Shown here piece by piece: positions 4,412 through 5,856 of a stretch of DNA of 5,856 nt. Both the position numbers and the translations under genes were made by a program. Position 1 is the stretch's first letter. Every line of letters starts with the position of its first letter. Source of the DNA: Prevotella sp. UBA3288 (lineage in GTDB: Bacteria > Bacteroidota > Bacteroidia > Bacteroidales > Bacteroidaceae); NCBI GenBank assembly GCA_002361655.1, contig DETM01000012.1, forward strand, positions 1 through 5,856. The letters run 5' to 3'. Below the pieces are notes generated by a model, which searched no databases, was not told the origin of the DNA, and saw only the letters and a program-made list of their open reading frames with translations.

Positions 4412-4984
4412 ATGAGACAGAAGGTAGTGTGTTTAGCATTGGCAGCCGGCATCATGATGCTTGGTGCCTGTAAGGAAAAAAAACAGACGGGTGACATCAT
4501 CACGTCGAAGTATGAACCCAAGGCGCTGGTCGCTCCTATCAAGATGGAGGCCGACCGACAGTCAAAGGATATAGTCTGGCAGGGCAAACCCTATCGGATA
4601 GACATCCAGCGGGCGCCTGCTGACAGTCTGCCGAAACTGAAGGATGACAGTGGACAGGAGTATGTGGACAATATGGTAGCCATAAAGATTACGAGGAGCG
4701 ACGGTTCGCAGTTCTTCCAAAAGTCGTTTTTGGGCAAGAGTAACTTTACGGCTTATCTCGACGAACCGTTTAAGAGTAATGGCCAATTGGTGGGCATCCG
4801 CTTTAACGAAGCCGACAATTCTGGCCTGGAGTTCTCGGTGGTGGTGGGTATGCCTGATGCTCCCGATGATTTGTTTGTGCCGCTGGAACTCGTTGTCGAC
4901 CGTCAGGGGTCTGTCAGGGTCGAGAAGGATGACGATATGGACATGCTCGACTATGACGACGACTATGACGACAACGATGATTAA
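4412..4984 (+). CDS. Small lipoprotein, DUF4738-like, with acidic tail
   Basis: 190 residues. Residues 1-19 form a lipoprotein signal peptide with lipobox LGAC and C20 as the lipid site; KEKK follows the cysteine rather than an acidic surface-export signal. The body includes KDIVWQGKPYRIDIQRAPADSLP (52-74), GQEYVDNMVAIKITRSDGSQFFQKSF (81-106), AYLDEPFKSNGQLVGIRFNEAD (114-135) and DDLFVPLELVVDRQGSVRVE (152-171). The W-x-G-K-x-Y plus DSLP and RxDGSxFFxKxF arrangement fits DUF4738, a Bacteroidota lipoprotein family without known function, as I remember it. The last 19 residues contain 12 aspartates, a strongly acidic tail that could bind metal ions. The ATG at 4412 is chosen over an upstream in-frame TTG at 4400 because that TTG lies inside the -7 box. 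The stop codon overlaps the stop of the convergent HAD gene. Confidence 0.75.
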   Translation: MRQKVVCLALAAGIMMLGACKEKKQTGDIITSKYEPKALVAPIKMEADRQSKDIVWQGKPYRIDIQRAPADSLPKLKDDSGQEYVDNMVAIKITRSDGSQFFQKSFLGKSNFTAYLDEPFKSNGQLVGIRFNEADNSGLEFSVVVGMPDAPDDLFVPLELVVDRQGSVRVEKDDDMDMLDYDDDYDDNDD

Positions 4985-5721
4985 ACGGAAGTTGCGTCTT
5001 TGATAATCTGTGTCCAACTGTGACTGAGGTCAGTCATACGTTGGAACAGCAGGTCGGCGCCTTCGTGGAGCAGTGCCTCGTCGGGCAGCGGTCCGGTGTT
5101 GACGGCGATGGTAAAGACTTGGGCGGCCACGCCGGCTCTGACGCCCAGGGGGGCGTTCTCGACGACGAAGGCCTCCCAGGGATGTAGATTGCCCGCCTTT
5201 TTCAGTCCGGCCAAATATGGGTCGGGATGCGGCTTACCGCGAGTGATGTCGTAAGCCGTGATGATATGAGCCGGGTCGAGATAGACTCCGAAATCCCTGA
5301 CAAGTCTGTTGATGAGCGGACGTTGTCCGCTGCCGGTGACCACACCGACGGTCAGTCCGTCGGCAATGATTTGTGGCAGTAGTTCAAGAATGCCGGGCAT
5401 GATGGGGGCTTCGGGTAAGAGGTGGAACTGACGTGTCTTCTCGTCGTACATTCGTTGAGCCTCAGCCTCGCTGATATCACGTCCTTGTTGACTTTTTACC
5501 ATCATCCGGATGGTGTCTACGCCGCGTGCTCCCTCAGTGGCATAGGCATCTTCGGCAGTCATGTGGATGCCGAACATGGCCATCGACCGTTGCCAGGCGA
5601 TGGCATGATTGGGCATCGAGTCGTAGAGCACACCGTCCATATCGAAGAGCACGGCTTTGGGGCGCAAAGTCTCAAAGCCGTGCTTCTTGAGATAGAGGGT
5701 TATAGGGTTCTGGTGGGGCAT
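4981..5721 (-). CDS. HAD-superfamily hydrolase (beta-phosphoglucomutase-like)
   Basis: 246 residues, a cytoplasmic HAD enzyme of subfamily I with an alpha-helical cap. Motif I is DMDGVLYDS with nucleophile D27 and acid/base D29; the cap spans about 34-105; motif II is VVTGSGQ with T129; motif III is RGKPHPDPY with K163; motif IV is VVENAPLGVRAG with E188-N189. This set and length fit the phosphoglycolate phosphatase/beta-phosphoglucomutase-like group, which act on small phosphorylated metabolites; the true substrate cannot be read from sequence. In motif IV the second acidic residue is N rather than the common D, a variant known in some members of this group. The start is firm: an in-frame TAG (5730-5728) lies just upstream. 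No promoter is seen before it, so it is probably co-transcribed with the gene ending at 5776. Confidence 0.87.
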   Translation of the reverse strand: MPHQNPITLYLKKHGFETLRPKAVLFDMDGVLYDSMPNHAIAWQRSMAMFGIHMTAEDAYATEGARGVDTIRMMVKSQQGRDISEAEAQRMYDEKTRQFHLLPEAPIMPGILELLPQIIADGLTVGVVTGSGQRPLINRLVRDFGVYLDPAHIITAYDITRGKPHPDPYLAGLKKAGNLHPWEAFVVENAPLGVRAGVAAQVFTIAVNTGPLPDEALLHEGADLLFQRMTDLSHSWTQIIKDATSV

Positions 5722-5725
5722 ATCA

Positions 5726-5770
5726 GGCTAATGGGGCCAATGAGACCAATAAGGCCAATGGGGCCAATGG
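5726..5770. repeat. 9-bp tandem repeat, five units, before the HAD gene
   Basis: Units on the plus strand are ggctaatgg, ggccaatga, gaccaataa, ggccaatgg and ggccaatgg: consensus GGCCAATGG, the last two identical and the others with one to three changes. The array fills most of the 54-base gap between the upstream stop codon and the HAD start, beginning 4 bases before that ATG, and so would be in the mRNA leader of the HAD gene. Confidence 0.85.
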
Positions 5771-5775
5771 GAATC

Positions 5776-5856
5776 TTAGTTCTCTTTTGCCAGGCGCTCC
5801 TTGATGGCCTTTGAGTCGGCCTCGTAGCCGGGTTTGTCGAGCAGGGCGAACATATT
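5776..5856 (-). CDS. 3' end of an unidentified gene (partial)
   Basis: The minus strand reads 26 codons from the window edge to TAA (5778-5776): starting NMFALLDKPGYEADSKAIK and ending RLAKEN. The amphipathic, Lys/Glu-rich helix at the end and codon use like the neighbours (GCC, CTG, AAG) suggest the true C-terminus of a cytoplasmic protein. I do not recognise the family. Its 54-base distance to the HAD gene on the same strand, with no promoter or terminator between, suggests one operon. Confidence 0.6.
   Translation of the reverse strand, partial: NMFALLDKPGYEADSKAIKERLAKEN

Noticed and set aside
4562..5017. Minus-strand 151-codon frame opposite the lipoprotein gene
   Set aside because: The runs of V and I are the antisense of the Asp-rich tail; it also overlaps the HAD gene end in another frame.

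Overview
The window looks like a chromosomal segment of a Bacteroidales bacterium, most like Prevotella/Segatella. Its promoters follow the Bacteroidota pattern (TTTG, 19-22 bases, TAnnTTTG), Shine-Dalgarno sites are absent, GC-rich genes are separated by AT-rich gaps, and it carries protein families that are largely Bacteroidota-specific (DUF4230, DUF4890, a DUF4738-like lipoprotein). No rRNA, tRNA, CRISPR array, transposase or phage gene is visible.

Left part (1-1457). The first 22 codons of a minus-strand gene (possibly Fic family) lie at the left edge, with a perfect inverted repeat upstream. Next is thyA (minus) with its own promoter and a terminator that abuts its stop codon. The 390 bases between thyA and trmO hold a compact minus-strand unit: promoter, a possible 17-codon ORF and a strong terminator, about 105 nt in all. 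Beyond it are a nested palindromic element and the rightward trmO promoter, whose predicted transcription start falls on the trmO start codon (leaderless mRNA).

Middle part (1458-4268). trmO (tRNA t6A37 methyltransferase) converges with, and overlaps by 11 bases, a minus-strand pair of DUF4230 genes: an upstream lipoprotein and a downstream membrane-anchored protein. A divergent promoter region separates them from a plus-strand secreted DUF4890 protein, which ends in a terminator.

Right part (4269-5856). A repeat-rich promoter region (18-bp direct repeat, 12-bp-arm palindrome over the -33 box) drives a small lipoprotein with an acidic tail. This gene shares its TTAA stop with a convergent HAD-family hydrolase gene. 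A 5 x 9-bp tandem repeat lies just before the HAD start, followed by the last 26 codons of an unidentified minus-strand gene.

The genes do not form one pathway. They are small housekeeping units (thymidylate synthesis, tRNA modification, sugar-phosphate-type phosphatase or mutase) and envelope proteins of unknown role. The most interesting signals are non-coding: the small transcription unit upstream of thyA, the shared extended promoter motif with its palindromes, the consistent GUGA loop of all three terminators, and the 9-bp repeats.
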